Shown here piece by piece: positions 26,724 through 35,325 of a stretch of DNA of 64,000 nt. Location: assembly GCF_900104345.1 (NCBI RefSeq), contig NZ_FNJN01000002.1:186001-250000 (forward strand). The letters run 5' to 3'. The position numbers were made by a program, and so were the translations under genes. The DNA is from Microbacterium testaceum StLB037. Lineage in GTDB: Bacteria > Actinomycetota > Actinomycetes > Actinomycetales > Microbacteriaceae. The notes under the pieces were generated by a model. The model was not told where the DNA came from and made no database searches. It saw nothing but the letters and a program-made list of their open reading frames with translations. Positions within the stretch are counted from its first letter, which is position 1. Each line of letters opens with the position of its first letter.

Positions 26724-27284
26724 ATGACCCAGCCTCTCCGCTACGCCATCAACGTCACCCTCGACGGCTGCGTCCATCACGAGGCGGGTCTGCCGCCGGA
26801 TGCCGAGTCCATGGCGTTCTGGACCGACGAGCTGCGCCGCTCCGACACCCTCCTTTACGGCCGCGTCACCTACGAGCTGATGGAGGGCGCGTGGCGCCAA
26901 CCGGAATCGGGGGAGTGGCCGGACTGGATGGATGCCAGTGAGGTCGCGTTCTCGGAAGTGATGGATCCGATGCGGAAGGTCGTGGCATCCGGGACTCTCA
27001 ACTCTGTCGACTGGAACGCCGAACTGGTCCGGGGCGACGTGGTCGAGGCTGTCCGCCGGCTCAGGGAGGAAGCGGGGCGAGGGATCGCGCTCGGTGGGGT
27101 GAAGCTTCCTGCGGCGCTCGCAGCGGAGGGGCTCATCGACGAGTTCACGTTCGTGGTGCATCCGGTGATTGCGGGGCGGGGGCCGCGGTTGCTCGAGGGC
27201 GTGCGGGACCAGATGAAGATCGAGCTCGTGGAGCGGTGGGAGTTCCGGTCGGGCGCCAGCGTGCAGCGCTACCGACCGGTGTAA
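26724..27284 (+). CDS. Dihydrofolate reductase-family protein (RibD C-terminal type)
   Basis: Protein of 186 residues of the RibD C-terminal/DHFR-like NADPH reductase fold. It begins YAINVTLDGCVHHEAG and has the conserved LLYGRVTYELM, KVVASGTL and GIALGGVKLPAALAAEGLIDE segments, then ends in HPVIAGRG. These proteins are NADPH-dependent reductases of unknown substrate and are not true folate reductases. The ATG at 26724 lies 4 bases after the regulator stop; the sequence before it encodes the regulator in another frame. A strong terminator follows. Confidence 0.9.
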   Translation: MTQPLRYAINVTLDGCVHHEAGLPPDAESMAFWTDELRRSDTLLYGRVTYELMEGAWRQPESGEWPDWMDASEVAFSEVMDPMRKVVASGTLNSVDWNAELVRGDVVEAVRRLREEAGRGIALGGVKLPAALAAEGLIDEFTFVVHPVIAGRGPRLLEGVRDQMKIELVERWEFRSGASVQRYRPV

Positions 27285-27291
27285 AGCGAAA

Positions 27292-27323
27292 GGGCCCCGC
27301 GCGATCGATTCGCGCGAGGCCCC
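27292..27323. terminator. Bidirectional terminator between convergent genes
   Basis: GGGCCCCGCGCGA pairs with TCGCGCGAGGCCC across an ATCGAT centre, followed by AAAA (TTTT on the opposite strand). It separates the reductase gene (plus) from the old yellow enzyme gene (minus). Confidence 0.75.
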
Positions 27324-27337
27324 AAAAGCAGGACGGA

Positions 27338-28414
27338 TTACGCCTGCAGGAACGGGTAGTCCGTGTAGCCGTGCTCGTCGCCGCCGTAGACGGAGGCCTG
27401 GTCGACCTCGTTCTCGTCGGCGCCCTTCTCCCAGCGGGTGACGAGGTCGGGGTTGGCGATGGCGGGGCGACCGACGGCGACCAGGTCGGCGAGGTCCTTC
27501 TCGACCACCGAGACGGCCTCGTCGCGCGTGGTGACGCTCGAGAAGCCCGAGTTGATGATGAAGGTGCCGCCGAAGGTGCGGCGGAGGTCCTGGATCAGGT
27601 CGCCGGCCGGGTCGGCGTGCAGCACGCTCAGGTACGCGAGGCCCAGGGGAGCGAGGCCCGACACGAGCGCTTCGTAGGTGGCGCGGGTCTCGGCGTCGTC
27701 GGTCTCCCAGACGTCCTGGATGTTGTGCGCGGGCGAGATGCGGATGCCGACGCGCGTGGCGCCGACCTCGGCCACGACGGCCTGCGCGACCTCGATGACG
27801 AAGCGGGCGCGGGCCGCGGGGGATCCGCCGTACTCGTCGGTGCGCTGGTTCGACGCGGGCGAGAGGAACTCGTGCAGCAGGTAGCCGTTGGCGCCGTGCA
27901 GCTCGACGCCGTCGAAGCCGGCATCCACGGCCTTGCGGGCAGCGGCGACGAACTCGTCGCGAACCGTGGCGAGCTCCGCGGTCTCGAGAGCGTGCGGCAC
28001 GGCGTAGGCGACCTTCGTGCCGTCGGCGAGGCGCGTGTCACCGTCGATCGCGATCGCCGAGGGGGCGACGATGCGGTCGGTGCCCGTGATCTCGGGGTGC
28101 GTGACGCGTCCGCCGTTCATGAGCTGCATGAAGACGGTGCCGCCCTCGGCGTGCACCGCGTCGGCGACCTTGGCCCAGCCCGCGGCCTGCGCGTCGGTCA
28201 CGATGCCGGGCTGACCCGGGTACGCGCGCGACTCATCGCTCGGGAAGACACCCTCGGTGACCAGCAGGCCGATGCCGGCGCGCTGCGCGTAGTACTTCGC
28301 GACGATCGGTCCGGGGACGCCATCCGCGCCGGCGCGCAGGCGGGTCATCGGGGCGAGCGAGACGCGGTTGCGGACGCCGATCTCTCCGACGGTGGTGGGG
28401 CTGAACAGGCTCAT
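27338..28414 (-). CDS. Alkene reductase, old yellow enzyme family
   Basis: FMN-dependent ene-reductase of 358 residues (TIM barrel) that uses NAD(P)H to reduce activated C=C bonds, nitro compounds or nitrate esters. It has NRVSLAPMTRLRAG at the start, GVELHGANGYLLHEFLSP with the His/Asn substrate-binding pair near 175, and an FMN-phosphate region ending in DLVAVGRPAIANPDLV. The ATG at 28414 has GAAAGGA 6 bases upstream. The neighbours do not suggest a pathway. Likely a detoxification or stress enzyme of the NemA/OYE group. Confidence 0.93.
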   Translation of the reverse strand: MSLFSPTTVGEIGVRNRVSLAPMTRLRAGADGVPGPIVAKYYAQRAGIGLLVTEGVFPSDESRAYPGQPGIVTDAQAAGWAKVADAVHAEGGTVFMQLMNGGRVTHPEITGTDRIVAPSAIAIDGDTRLADGTKVAYAVPHALETAELATVRDEFVAAARKAVDAGFDGVELHGANGYLLHEFLSPASNQRTDEYGGSPAARARFVIEVAQAVVAEVGATRVGIRISPAHNIQDVWETDDAETRATYEALVSGLAPLGLAYLSVLHADPAGDLIQDLRRTFGGTFIINSGFSSVTTRDEAVSVVEKDLADLVAVGRPAIANPDLVTRWEKGADENEVDQASVYGGDEHGYTDYPFLQA

Positions 28415-28571
28415 GGGTGTCCTTTCGTGGGGGAACAGGGCCGTGCCTCCCAACCCGCGGTGCGCAGCGGATATTCCGCATGCGCAGGTTGTCGGCGTGT
28501 CGTCAGGCGGGGTTGTGGCCGACGGGCGGGCTTCGCCAGGATCGGGGCATGAGCACTACCTCGAGGAAGCG

Positions 28572-28727
28572 ATGATGGCGCGCGCTCCGTGGAACCGTCC
28601 GGGTGAGTCGGCGCAGACTCGTCGGCTCCGCATCGCGATGTTCTGGACGGCGGTCGTCCTCGTCGTGGCCGTCGTCGGCATCCTCGTCTACTTCGTCGTG
28701 CGGTCGGCGGGGATCGCCGGGCTCTGA
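28572..28727 (+). CDS. Small single-helix membrane protein (51 aa)
   Basis: Short gene encoding a polar N-terminus (MMARAPWNRPGESAQTRRLR) and one transmembrane helix (MFWTAVVLVVAVVGILVYFV). GAGGAAG lies just before the two tandem ATG codons. It sits 132 bases upstream of pdxH on the same strand. No function known; size and composition fit the many small Microbacteriaceae membrane proteins. Confidence 0.6.
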   Translation: MMARAPWNRPGESAQTRRLRIAMFWTAVVLVVAVVGILVYFVVRSAGIAGL

Positions 28728-28859
28728 GGGGCGCCCGCGTCAGCGCTGGTGGCTGAGGCGGCGGGAGGCCCGGGAACGGTTTGTCGTCACGTGCGACCGC
28801 CTCAACAGGCGTCGCGCAGACATACGCTGGCATCCCAGCCACCCACCGGAGGACCCGCG

Positions 28860-29501
28860 ATGACCGAGAACCCCCTCGCCCACCGGCTCGACTACACGCT
28901 CGCCGAGCTGGATGACGACGCCCTCTCGGCCTCGCCTTTCGAGCTGCTGCAGCAGTGGCTGACGGATGCCGCTGACCAGCCCGAACCGAACGCGATGGTC
29001 GTGTCGACGGTGGGTGCCGAAGGCCGGCCCACCTCGCGGACGGTCCTGCTCCGCGGAATCGACGACGACGGGGCGCTCGTCTTCTTCACCAACCGGCAGT
29101 CGCGGAAGGGCCGCGCGCTCGCCGGGAACCCGGCGGTGTCGATCCTCTTCCCCTGGTACGCGCTGCAGCGACAGGTCATCGTGCTCGGCACGGCCACGCC
29201 GCTGCCGTCGGAGCGCGACGACGCGTACTTCGCGTCGCGGCCGCGCGGATCGCAACTGTCGGCCTGGGCGAGCCGTCAGTCGGAGCCGGTGGCATCCCGA
29301 GCCGCTCTCGAAGAGCAGATGGCCGAGGTCACCGCCCGGTTCGCCGACGATGAGGTCGTGCCGCGGCCTCCGCACTGGGGCGGGTACCGGGTCGAGCCGC
29401 GCGAGATCGAGTTCTGGCAGGGCCGGCGGTCGCGGCTGCACGATCGGGTCGTGTTCACGCGGGACGGGGACGGCTGGGTGGGGATGCGGCGGCAACCGTG
29501 A
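28860..29501 (+). CDS. pdxH: Pyridoxamine 5'-phosphate oxidase
   Basis: Enzyme of 213 residues that oxidises pyridoxamine- or pyridoxine-5'-phosphate to pyridoxal phosphate with FMN. The full family pattern is visible: FMN-binding SRTVLLRGIDDDGALVFFTN, then SRKGRALAGNP, the substrate region and the C-terminal signature PHWGGYRVEPREIEFWQGR followed by RLHDR. GGAGG lies 7 bases before the ATG. It appears monocistronic and completes vitamin B6 salvage in the cytoplasm. Assignment is secure. Confidence 0.96.
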   Translation: MTENPLAHRLDYTLAELDDDALSASPFELLQQWLTDAADQPEPNAMVVSTVGAEGRPTSRTVLLRGIDDDGALVFFTNRQSRKGRALAGNPAVSILFPWYALQRQVIVLGTATPLPSERDDAYFASRPRGSQLSAWASRQSEPVASRAALEEQMAEVTARFADDEVVPRPPHWGGYRVEPREIEFWQGRRSRLHDRVVFTRDGDGWVGMRRQP

Positions 29502-29609
29502 CGCGTGGGGGCGCCCGCCCTGTACACGCGCCAAGACTCGCGCGCAGCCGGGTTGTGCGGTCGCGGATCGAGAGCGACAGTGAGGCATGAGCACACGACA
29601 GAGCCCCCG

Positions 29610-30413
29610 GTGAGCGACGACAGACGCCGCGAGGTCGGCGAATCCGACGAGGTCGTCGAGGACGAGCTGGCCGAATCGTTCGACGCCACCGTCTCCGAGG
29701 GCGCGGAACGTCTGCAGAGACCCTGGCGCATCGTGCTGATCACCGGGTTCTTCGGCGGGCTCGAGGTGGGCCTCGGCGTCGCCGCGTACCTCGCGGTCCT
29801 GCACCAGACGGGCGATCACCTGTTGGCGGGGGTGGCGTTCAGCATCGGACTCATCGCCCTGCTCCTCGCACACAGCGAACTGTTCACCGAGAACTTCCTC
29901 ATGCCCATCGCCGCGCTGGTCGCCCGCGAGGGCACGATCGGTCAACTCGCTCGGCTCTGGGGCGGGACCCTCGTGGCGAACCTCGTCGGCGGGTGGGTCT
30001 TCATGTGGCTGCTGACCACCGCGTTCCCGCAATGGAACGACACCCTCGCCGAAGCCGCGCTCCACTACGTCGAGGCTCCGTTCGGGCTGCAGAGCATCGT
30101 GCTGGCCGTCCTGGGCGGCAGCACCATCACGCTCATGACGCGGATGCAGCAGGGCACCGACTCCGAACCCGCCAAGATCGTCGCCACCGTCATCGGGGGG
30201 TTCCTCCTCGCCGGGCTGCAGCTGTTCCACTCGATCCTGGATTCGCTGCTCATCTTCGGGGCGATCCAATCCGGGGCCGACATCACCTACCTGCAGTGGC
30301 TGGGGTGGTTCGGGTACACCCTGCTGTTCAACGTGCTCGGCGGAATGCTGCTGGTCACGGCACTGCGCCTTCTGCGGACGAAGGAGCTGTTCCAGCAGCG
30401 CAGGCCCGACTGA
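29610..30413 (+). CDS. Formate/nitrite transporter family channel
   Basis: Integral membrane protein of about 267 residues with six predicted transmembrane helices (for example FFGGLEVGLGVAAYLAVLH, LLLAHSELFTENFL, GGTLVANLVGGWVFMWLL, ILDSLLIFGAI). LAHSELFTENF and the GGTLVANLVGGW repeat are the hallmarks of the FocA/NirC fold, a pentameric channel for small monovalent anions. The acidic N-terminal tail is longer than in FocA. The start is uncertain (GTG 29610 or GTG 29580; neither has a strong ribosome site). The ion carried cannot be deduced. Confidence 0.88.
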   Translation: MSDDRRREVGESDEVVEDELAESFDATVSEGAERLQRPWRIVLITGFFGGLEVGLGVAAYLAVLHQTGDHLLAGVAFSIGLIALLLAHSELFTENFLMPIAALVAREGTIGQLARLWGGTLVANLVGGWVFMWLLTTAFPQWNDTLAEAALHYVEAPFGLQSIVLAVLGGSTITLMTRMQQGTDSEPAKIVATVIGGFLLAGLQLFHSILDSLLIFGAIQSGADITYLQWLGWFGYTLLFNVLGGMLLVTALRLLRTKELFQQRRPD

Positions 30414-30526
30414 CCCCCGCGCGCAAGGGGTACGGCCGAAAACGGCGTGGGGCACCTCGCCCCGTAGATTCGATCCATCCCGCACACGCGGGTCGCGACG
30501 CGAATCATCGGGGGTAGGGCCAGATC

Positions 30527-31687
30527 ATGGCGAAGAAGAACACCGATGCCCGTCAGCTCGACGACAAGGCGTTCGTCCAGGCGACGTCCGAGGCGAAGTC
30601 GCGGTACGGCCGGTTCAACCTCGCGATCGTCGGTGCTTCGGGCGTGGGCAAGTCGTCGCTCGTCAACGCGGTGTTCGGGCGCGACTGGGCGAAGGTCGGG
30701 CGCGGCCTGCCGGTCACGCGCGGCGTGCACTTCTACAGCGACGACTCGCTCGGTATCTGGGACGTCGAGGGGTTCGAGATCGGCTCGCCCGTTCCGCCGG
30801 ATCAGCAGCTGCGCACCCACCTCGACGCGATCGCCGCCCACCCCGGCGACCACCAGATCTCGGTCGTCTGGTACTGCGTGCGGGCCGCCGACGATCGGCT
30901 GACCCCGGCCGACATCGCGATGATCCGCGAGCTCGACGCGCGGGGGCTGCCGGTGATCCTCGTGTTGACGAAGGTCGACTGGATCAAGAACCCCCTCACC
31001 GGGCACCAGGGCATCGCGAAAGATCTGGAGGCGTTCGTCGAGTGGCTCAACGACCCCGTCGACCCGAACACCGGTGAACGACTGCGCATCCCCTACCGGC
31101 AGGTCGTCCTCACCTCGACCCGCGACAAGAACGGGAAGGGCAAGGGGCACGGCCTCGGTGACCTTGTCACGCAGACCCTCGAGCTCGCCCCCGAGCGCGA
31201 CAAGGACGCGTTTCGCATCGCACAGCGGCTCAACCTCCCGTGGAAGAGGGAGATGGCGCGGCCGATCATCGCCGCGGCGGCCGCGGCCGCAGCAGGGGCT
31301 GCGACCGTTCCGCTTCCTGTCTCGGATGCTGTCACGCTGGCGCCGATCCAGCTGACGATGATGGGCCGCATCGCCGCGATCTACGACCTCGAGGTCAAGA
31401 CCATGCTTTCGGCCGGTGCGCTCGCGCAGTTCGGCGTGCAGGTCGCGGGGCGGGCGCTCGCGACGAGCTTCCTCAAGCTGATCCCGGGCGCCGGGATCGT
31501 CGTGAACGCGGCGGTCGCGGGTGCGCTGACGGCGGCGACGGGCGAGAGCTGGCTGAAGATCTGCGAACTGTTGCACACCGGCAAGATCGACGTGCGCAAG
31601 CTCGACCAGGAGTGGGCGAGGTACGCGCCCAGCTTCATGGACGTCGCACGCAAGCTCGTGGAGCGGCGCGTCACGAAGAGGGGCTGA
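30527..31687 (+). CDS. GTPase with DUF697-like C-terminal domain
   Basis: Protein of 386 residues. The GTPase domain has G1 GASGVGKSS (36-44), a G3-like WDVEG (about 79) and a good G4 TKVD (about 149). The C-terminal third contains two hydrophobic helices (AAAAAAAAGAATVPLPVSDA and LKLIPGAGIVVNAAVAGALT) and resembles DUF697/YcjF-type membrane-binding regions. Such GTPases are linked to envelope stress in other bacteria. The 3' end overlaps the convergent nagA gene by 17 bases. Unlike the two GTPases in the defence operon it keeps the canonical G4 motif. Confidence 0.85.
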   Translation: MAKKNTDARQLDDKAFVQATSEAKSRYGRFNLAIVGASGVGKSSLVNAVFGRDWAKVGRGLPVTRGVHFYSDDSLGIWDVEGFEIGSPVPPDQQLRTHLDAIAAHPGDHQISVVWYCVRAADDRLTPADIAMIRELDARGLPVILVLTKVDWIKNPLTGHQGIAKDLEAFVEWLNDPVDPNTGERLRIPYRQVVLTSTRDKNGKGKGHGLGDLVTQTLELAPERDKDAFRIAQRLNLPWKREMARPIIAAAAAAAAGAATVPLPVSDAVTLAPIQLTMMGRIAAIYDLEVKTMLSAGALAQFGVQVAGRALATSFLKLIPGAGIVVNAAVAGALTAATGESWLKICELLHTGKIDVRKLDQEWARYAPSFMDVARKLVERRVTKRG

Positions 31688-32801
31688 GCCACACCTTCCG
31701 CACGCGCCAGTCCGCGTCCCACGCGACGAGGTCGGCGCGCATTCCCGGCTCGAGGAGCCCGCGCGCGGGGTCGCCCAGCGCCGCCGCGGGAACGGCCGTC
31801 GCCGCTCCCACGGCATCCGACGCGGCAAGACCCAGGTCGACGATGGCCGCGCGCACCGCGCGGTCCAGCGTCAGCGTCGACCCCGCGATCGTGACGCCGT
31901 CGTCGAGCAACGCGCGGCCGTCCGCGACGTGCACGTCGAGCTCGCCCAGGCGGTACGCGCCGTCGGCGTGGGCGGCGGCGGCCATGGCATCCGTGATCAG
32001 GGCCACCCGGCGCGGCGCCGAGGTCAGCAGCATGCGGGCGACCGCGGGGTGGACGTGCACGCCGTCGAGGATGAGCTCAAGGGTGACGCGGTCGTCCTCC
32101 AGAGCGGCCGGCACCGGACCCGGCAGCCGATGGCCGATCGCGGGCATCGCATTGAGCGCGTGGGTGAGCAGGGTGGCGCCACGCGCGATCGCCTCGCGCG
32201 TGAGGGCGTAATCGGCCTCGGTGTGGCCGATCGCGACGCGGATGCCGAGGGCGGTGAGCTCCGTGATCGCGTCGAGAGCTCCGGGGAGTTCGGGCGCGAG
32301 GGTGACCTGCCGGACGAGGCCGGGCTCGGCATCCCGCACGAGGTCGAGGACGGGTCCGTCGGGGAGAGCGAGCGCGCCGGGGTCGTGCGCCCCGCGCCGG
32401 GCGGGTGAGAGGCAGGGGCCCTCGAGATGCACGCCCAGAATCGCGGGATCGGACCGTCGTGCGACGGCGACGTGAGTGAGCTGCCGACGCAGGACGTCGA
32501 GCGGAGACGAGACCAGGCTCACGAGGGTCGCCGTCGTACCGTGGCGGCGGTGCGCGGCGACCCCGGAGGTGATGGCATCCGTTCCGTCGTCGAAGGCGTG
32601 CCCGCCGCCCCCGTGGACGTGCAGGTCGATCAGGCCGGGGGTCAGGGTCGCCCCGCCCAGGTCGATGCGCTCGGACGCGCGCGGAGCGAGCCCCGTGCCC
32701 ACCTCGGCGATCAGACCGTTGTGCACCCGCATCCACGCGTCGGGCAGGTCGCGCCGCGCATCGACCACCCGGGCGCCCGTGAGCAGCAGGTCGGCGGTCA
32801 T
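31671..32801 (-). CDS. nagA: N-acetylglucosamine-6-phosphate deacetylase
   Basis: Amidohydrolase of 376 residues that removes acetate from GlcNAc-6-phosphate to give glucosamine-6-phosphate. Visible are the metal-binding region LIDLHVHGGGGHAFDDG (about 58-74), the metal-ligand Glu in GVHLEGP (about 128), the histidines in AIGHTEADY and LTHALNAM, and the catalytic Asp in LITDAMAAA. It overlaps nagB by 4 bases (ATGA) and is the last gene of the amino-sugar operon. The product feeds NagB. Confidence 0.93.
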   Translation of the reverse strand: MTADLLLTGARVVDARRDLPDAWMRVHNGLIAEVGTGLAPRASERIDLGGATLTPGLIDLHVHGGGGHAFDDGTDAITSGVAAHRRHGTTATLVSLVSSPLDVLRRQLTHVAVARRSDPAILGVHLEGPCLSPARRGAHDPGALALPDGPVLDLVRDAEPGLVRQVTLAPELPGALDAITELTALGIRVAIGHTEADYALTREAIARGATLLTHALNAMPAIGHRLPGPVPAALEDDRVTLELILDGVHVHPAVARMLLTSAPRRVALITDAMAAAAHADGAYRLGELDVHVADGRALLDDGVTIAGSTLTLDRAVRAAIVDLGLAASDAVGAATAVPAAALGDPARGLLEPGMRADLVAWDADWRVRKVWLSPSS

Positions 32802-33568
32802 GCCGAGGCGATCTCGCGGTGGTCCCAGGCGAAGCGGTAATAGTCGCGGTGCTCGAGCTGAGCGGCGGCCGCCTCATCGACGATGACCACGGCCCGGCGG
32901 TGCAGCTGGATCGCGGATGCCGGGCACGACGAGGTCAGCGGCCCCTCGACGGCCGCGGCGACGGCGGGGGCCTTCGCCTCGCCGAAGGCGAGCAGCACGA
33001 GCACGCCCGCGTCGAGGATCGTGCCGATGCCCTGCGTGAGGCAGTGCGTGGGGACCTCGTCGATGCTGTCGAAGAACCGCGCGTTGTCGGCGCGGGTCGC
33101 GGGCGTCAGCGCCTTCAGGCGCGTGCGCGAGGCGAGCGACGAGCCCGGCTCGTTGAACCCGATGTGCCCGGTGCGGCCGATGCCCAGGATCTGCAGGTCG
33201 ATGCCGCCGGCCGCGGCGATCGCGGCTTCGTACCGCTCGCCGGCCTCGGCGAGCGGACCCTCGTCGTCGCCCGGAACGCGCACGAGCGACGGGTCGAGTC
33301 CGAGGGGGCCGACGATGTCGCGATCGACCACGGCGCGGTAGCTCTCGGGGTGTCCGGCGGGCAGGCCCACGTACTCGTCGAGGGCGAAACCCCGCACGGC
33401 CGAGAGGTCGAGCGAGCGCTCCGCCAGGGCCGCCCACACCGGCAGGGGCGTCGAGCCGGTCGCGAGTCCCAGCGTCGGGTCGCTGCGGCGACTCAGCGCG
33501 GCGACGATGAGGTCGGCGGCGATGCGGCCGGCATCCGCCTGGTTCTGCACGATCGCGATCTCGGTCAC
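32798..33568 (-). CDS. nagB: Glucosamine-6-phosphate deaminase
   Basis: Cytoplasmic enzyme of 256 residues that converts glucosamine-6-phosphate to fructose-6-phosphate and ammonia. Family motifs: LGLATGSTPLPVW (phosphate binding), FALDEYVGLP (catalytic Asp), GIGRTGHIGFNEPGSSL, and a C-terminal TSSCPASAIQLH. GTG start at 33568 overlaps the CutC-ROK stop as GTGA. Together with nagA and the ROK kinase domain it completes entry of GlcNAc into glycolysis. Confidence 0.94.
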   Translation of the reverse strand: MTEIAIVQNQADAGRIAADLIVAALSRRSDPTLGLATGSTPLPVWAALAERSLDLSAVRGFALDEYVGLPAGHPESYRAVVDRDIVGPLGLDPSLVRVPGDDEGPLAEAGERYEAAIAAAGGIDLQILGIGRTGHIGFNEPGSSLASRTRLKALTPATRADNARFFDSIDEVPTHCLTQGIGTILDAGVLVLLAFGEAKAPAVAAAVEGPLTSSCPASAIQLHRRAVVIVDEAAAAQLEHRDYYRFAWDHREIASA

Positions 33569-35325
33569 GAGCGGGCCTCCGTTCGGGGGGTGGTCGGCTC
33601 AGCCAGGATGACAGGTGCGGTCCACGAGCGGGTGACCTCGGGTCGCTGCGCGGCCTCGAAGGCCAGCATCGCGGCCCCGATCCGGCCGGCGTGCGTGCCC
33701 AGGGCCGCGGTCGTCAACCGGGGGGCTTCTCGCCACGCGAGCGCCGCGGTCAGCCGTTCGCGCAGGGGCTCGAGGAACGCGTCCCCGGCCTGCGCGACCC
33801 CACCGCCGAGAACGATCACCTCGGGGTCGACGAGCAGGGTCAGGGTCGCGAGCCCCGTGGCCAGGGCGTCGAGCCCCTCCGACCAGACGCGGGCGGCGAC
33901 GGGATCCGTGTCGACGCGGGCGATGACCGACGCGGCATCCGGAGTCTCTCCGTCGATCAGCGGGGCGCTCGCCGCGTACCGCCGGGCCAGGCCCGCGCCC
34001 GAGAAGTACACCTCGAGGCAGCCGCGCTGACCGCACGCGCAGAGCTCGCCGCCGGGCACCACCGGGATGTGACCGAGCTCGCCGGCCCCGGAGATGGCCC
34101 CCTCGACGGCCCGTCCGTCGGAGGTGAGGGATGCCGCGACCCCGGTGCCGATCGCCGCGAAGACGACGTTGCGCGAACCGGCGGCCGCGCCGTAGGCCCC
34201 CTCGGCCGCACCCGCGGCGCGCACGTCGTGGTCGACCGCGACGGGGAGTCCGGTGGCGTCGGAGAGGAGACGGGCGAGGGGGACGTCGGTCCACCCGAGC
34301 GTCGAGGCGTAACGGACGGTGCCGGTGGCGCTGTCGATCAGGCCGGGGCTCACGACGCCCGCGCCGACGACCGAGCGGCCGAGGGCCTCGGCCGCCGCGA
34401 TGAGGTCGGTGAGCAGGTCCGCGATGCGCGTGACCGTCTCGGCACCGGAACCGCCCGTCGCGATGCGCGAGCTGTTCAGCACGTGGCCGTCGATGTCGAC
34501 GAGCGCGCCCTTCGCCGAAGTGCCGCCGATGTCGACGGCGATCACGGCCGGGTGCGACGCGCGGTCGCTCTCGCTCACCGCGAGCACCGTGTCGCGGATC
34601 ACCGACTCGTCGGTGACGAGGTGTCCCCGTCCGGAGGCGACCTGCGCGCGCAGGTGCACCTCACGGGCGCCGGTGCGCTCGAGCAGCGCTGTCACGTTGT
34701 GGGCCCGGACCGAGCCGCCGACGAGAACCGTCGGCATCCGGGTGCCCTCCGACCGCGCGCGCAGCGCGGCGAGCACGTCGGCCCCCTCGCCGGCCGTGGC
34801 CTTTCCCCCGGAGGTGAGCACGCGGGCGATGCCGTGGTGGGCGAGCGTGTCGTAGGCGTCGAAGAGGTCGACGGTGTCGTCGAAGGCCTTATGGAAAGTG
34901 ATCGGCACCCCTCCCGCGGCGGTCCGGATCGCCTCGAGTGCCTGTTCGTCGACGTGGCCGTCGACGGTGAGCGCGCCGAAGACGATGCCCACGGGCACCC
35001 GACTGGTGCGCGCCAGGGCGGCGATGGCGCGGACGTCAGCCCGCATCACGCGCAGCTCGTCGTCGGAGTAGACGAAGTCGCCGCCGCGCGAGCGGACCAT
35101 GATCTGCACACCCACGCTCCGCACCGCGTCGAGGACGGACTCGATCATTCCGAGGCTGGGCGTCGTGCCCCCCTCGAGAAGGTCGGCGCACAGCTCGACG
35201 CGATCGGCGCCCGCCCGCTCGGCGGCGAGCACCCCCGCGAGGTCGTCGACGCAGATCTCCACGAGGGCGCGGGCGCGCGCGGAGGACTTCTCCGCGAGGG
35301 ATGCCGGGTCTGCGGCGGTCGTCAC
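33565..35325 (-). CDS. CutC-ROK fusion: CutC-like TIM barrel plus ROK sugar kinase
   Basis: One uninterrupted frame of 586 residues joins two families. Residues 18-235 are CutC-like (LVEICVDDLAG, GADRVELCADLLEGGTTPS, FHKAFDD, VLTSGG, REVHLRA). Residues 259-575 are a ROK kinase with AVDIGGTSAKGALVD (ATP site), AVDHDVRAAG (catalytic Asp region) and the zinc motif CACGQRGCLE. There is no stop or start signal at the junction (about 250-258). The GTG at 35325 overlaps the asparaginase stop as GTGA. The kinase half would supply GlcNAc-6-phosphate for NagA. The CutC half was named for copper homeostasis in E. coli, but its biochemical role is unclear; here it probably serves sugar metabolism. Confidence 0.88.
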   Translation of the reverse strand: MTTAADPASLAEKSSARARALVEICVDDLAGVLAAERAGADRVELCADLLEGGTTPSLGMIESVLDAVRSVGVQIMVRSRGGDFVYSDDELRVMRADVRAIAALARTSRVPVGIVFGALTVDGHVDEQALEAIRTAAGGVPITFHKAFDDTVDLFDAYDTLAHHGIARVLTSGGKATAGEGADVLAALRARSEGTRMPTVLVGGSVRAHNVTALLERTGAREVHLRAQVASGRGHLVTDESVIRDTVLAVSESDRASHPAVIAVDIGGTSAKGALVDIDGHVLNSSRIATGGSGAETVTRIADLLTDLIAAAEALGRSVVGAGVVSPGLIDSATGTVRYASTLGWTDVPLARLLSDATGLPVAVDHDVRAAGAAEGAYGAAAGSRNVVFAAIGTGVAASLTSDGRAVEGAISGAGELGHIPVVPGGELCACGQRGCLEVYFSGAGLARRYAASAPLIDGETPDAASVIARVDTDPVAARVWSEGLDALATGLATLTLLVDPEVIVLGGGVAQAGDAFLEPLRERLTAALAWREAPRLTTAALGTHAGRIGAAMLAFEAAQRPEVTRSWTAPVILAEPTTPRTEARS

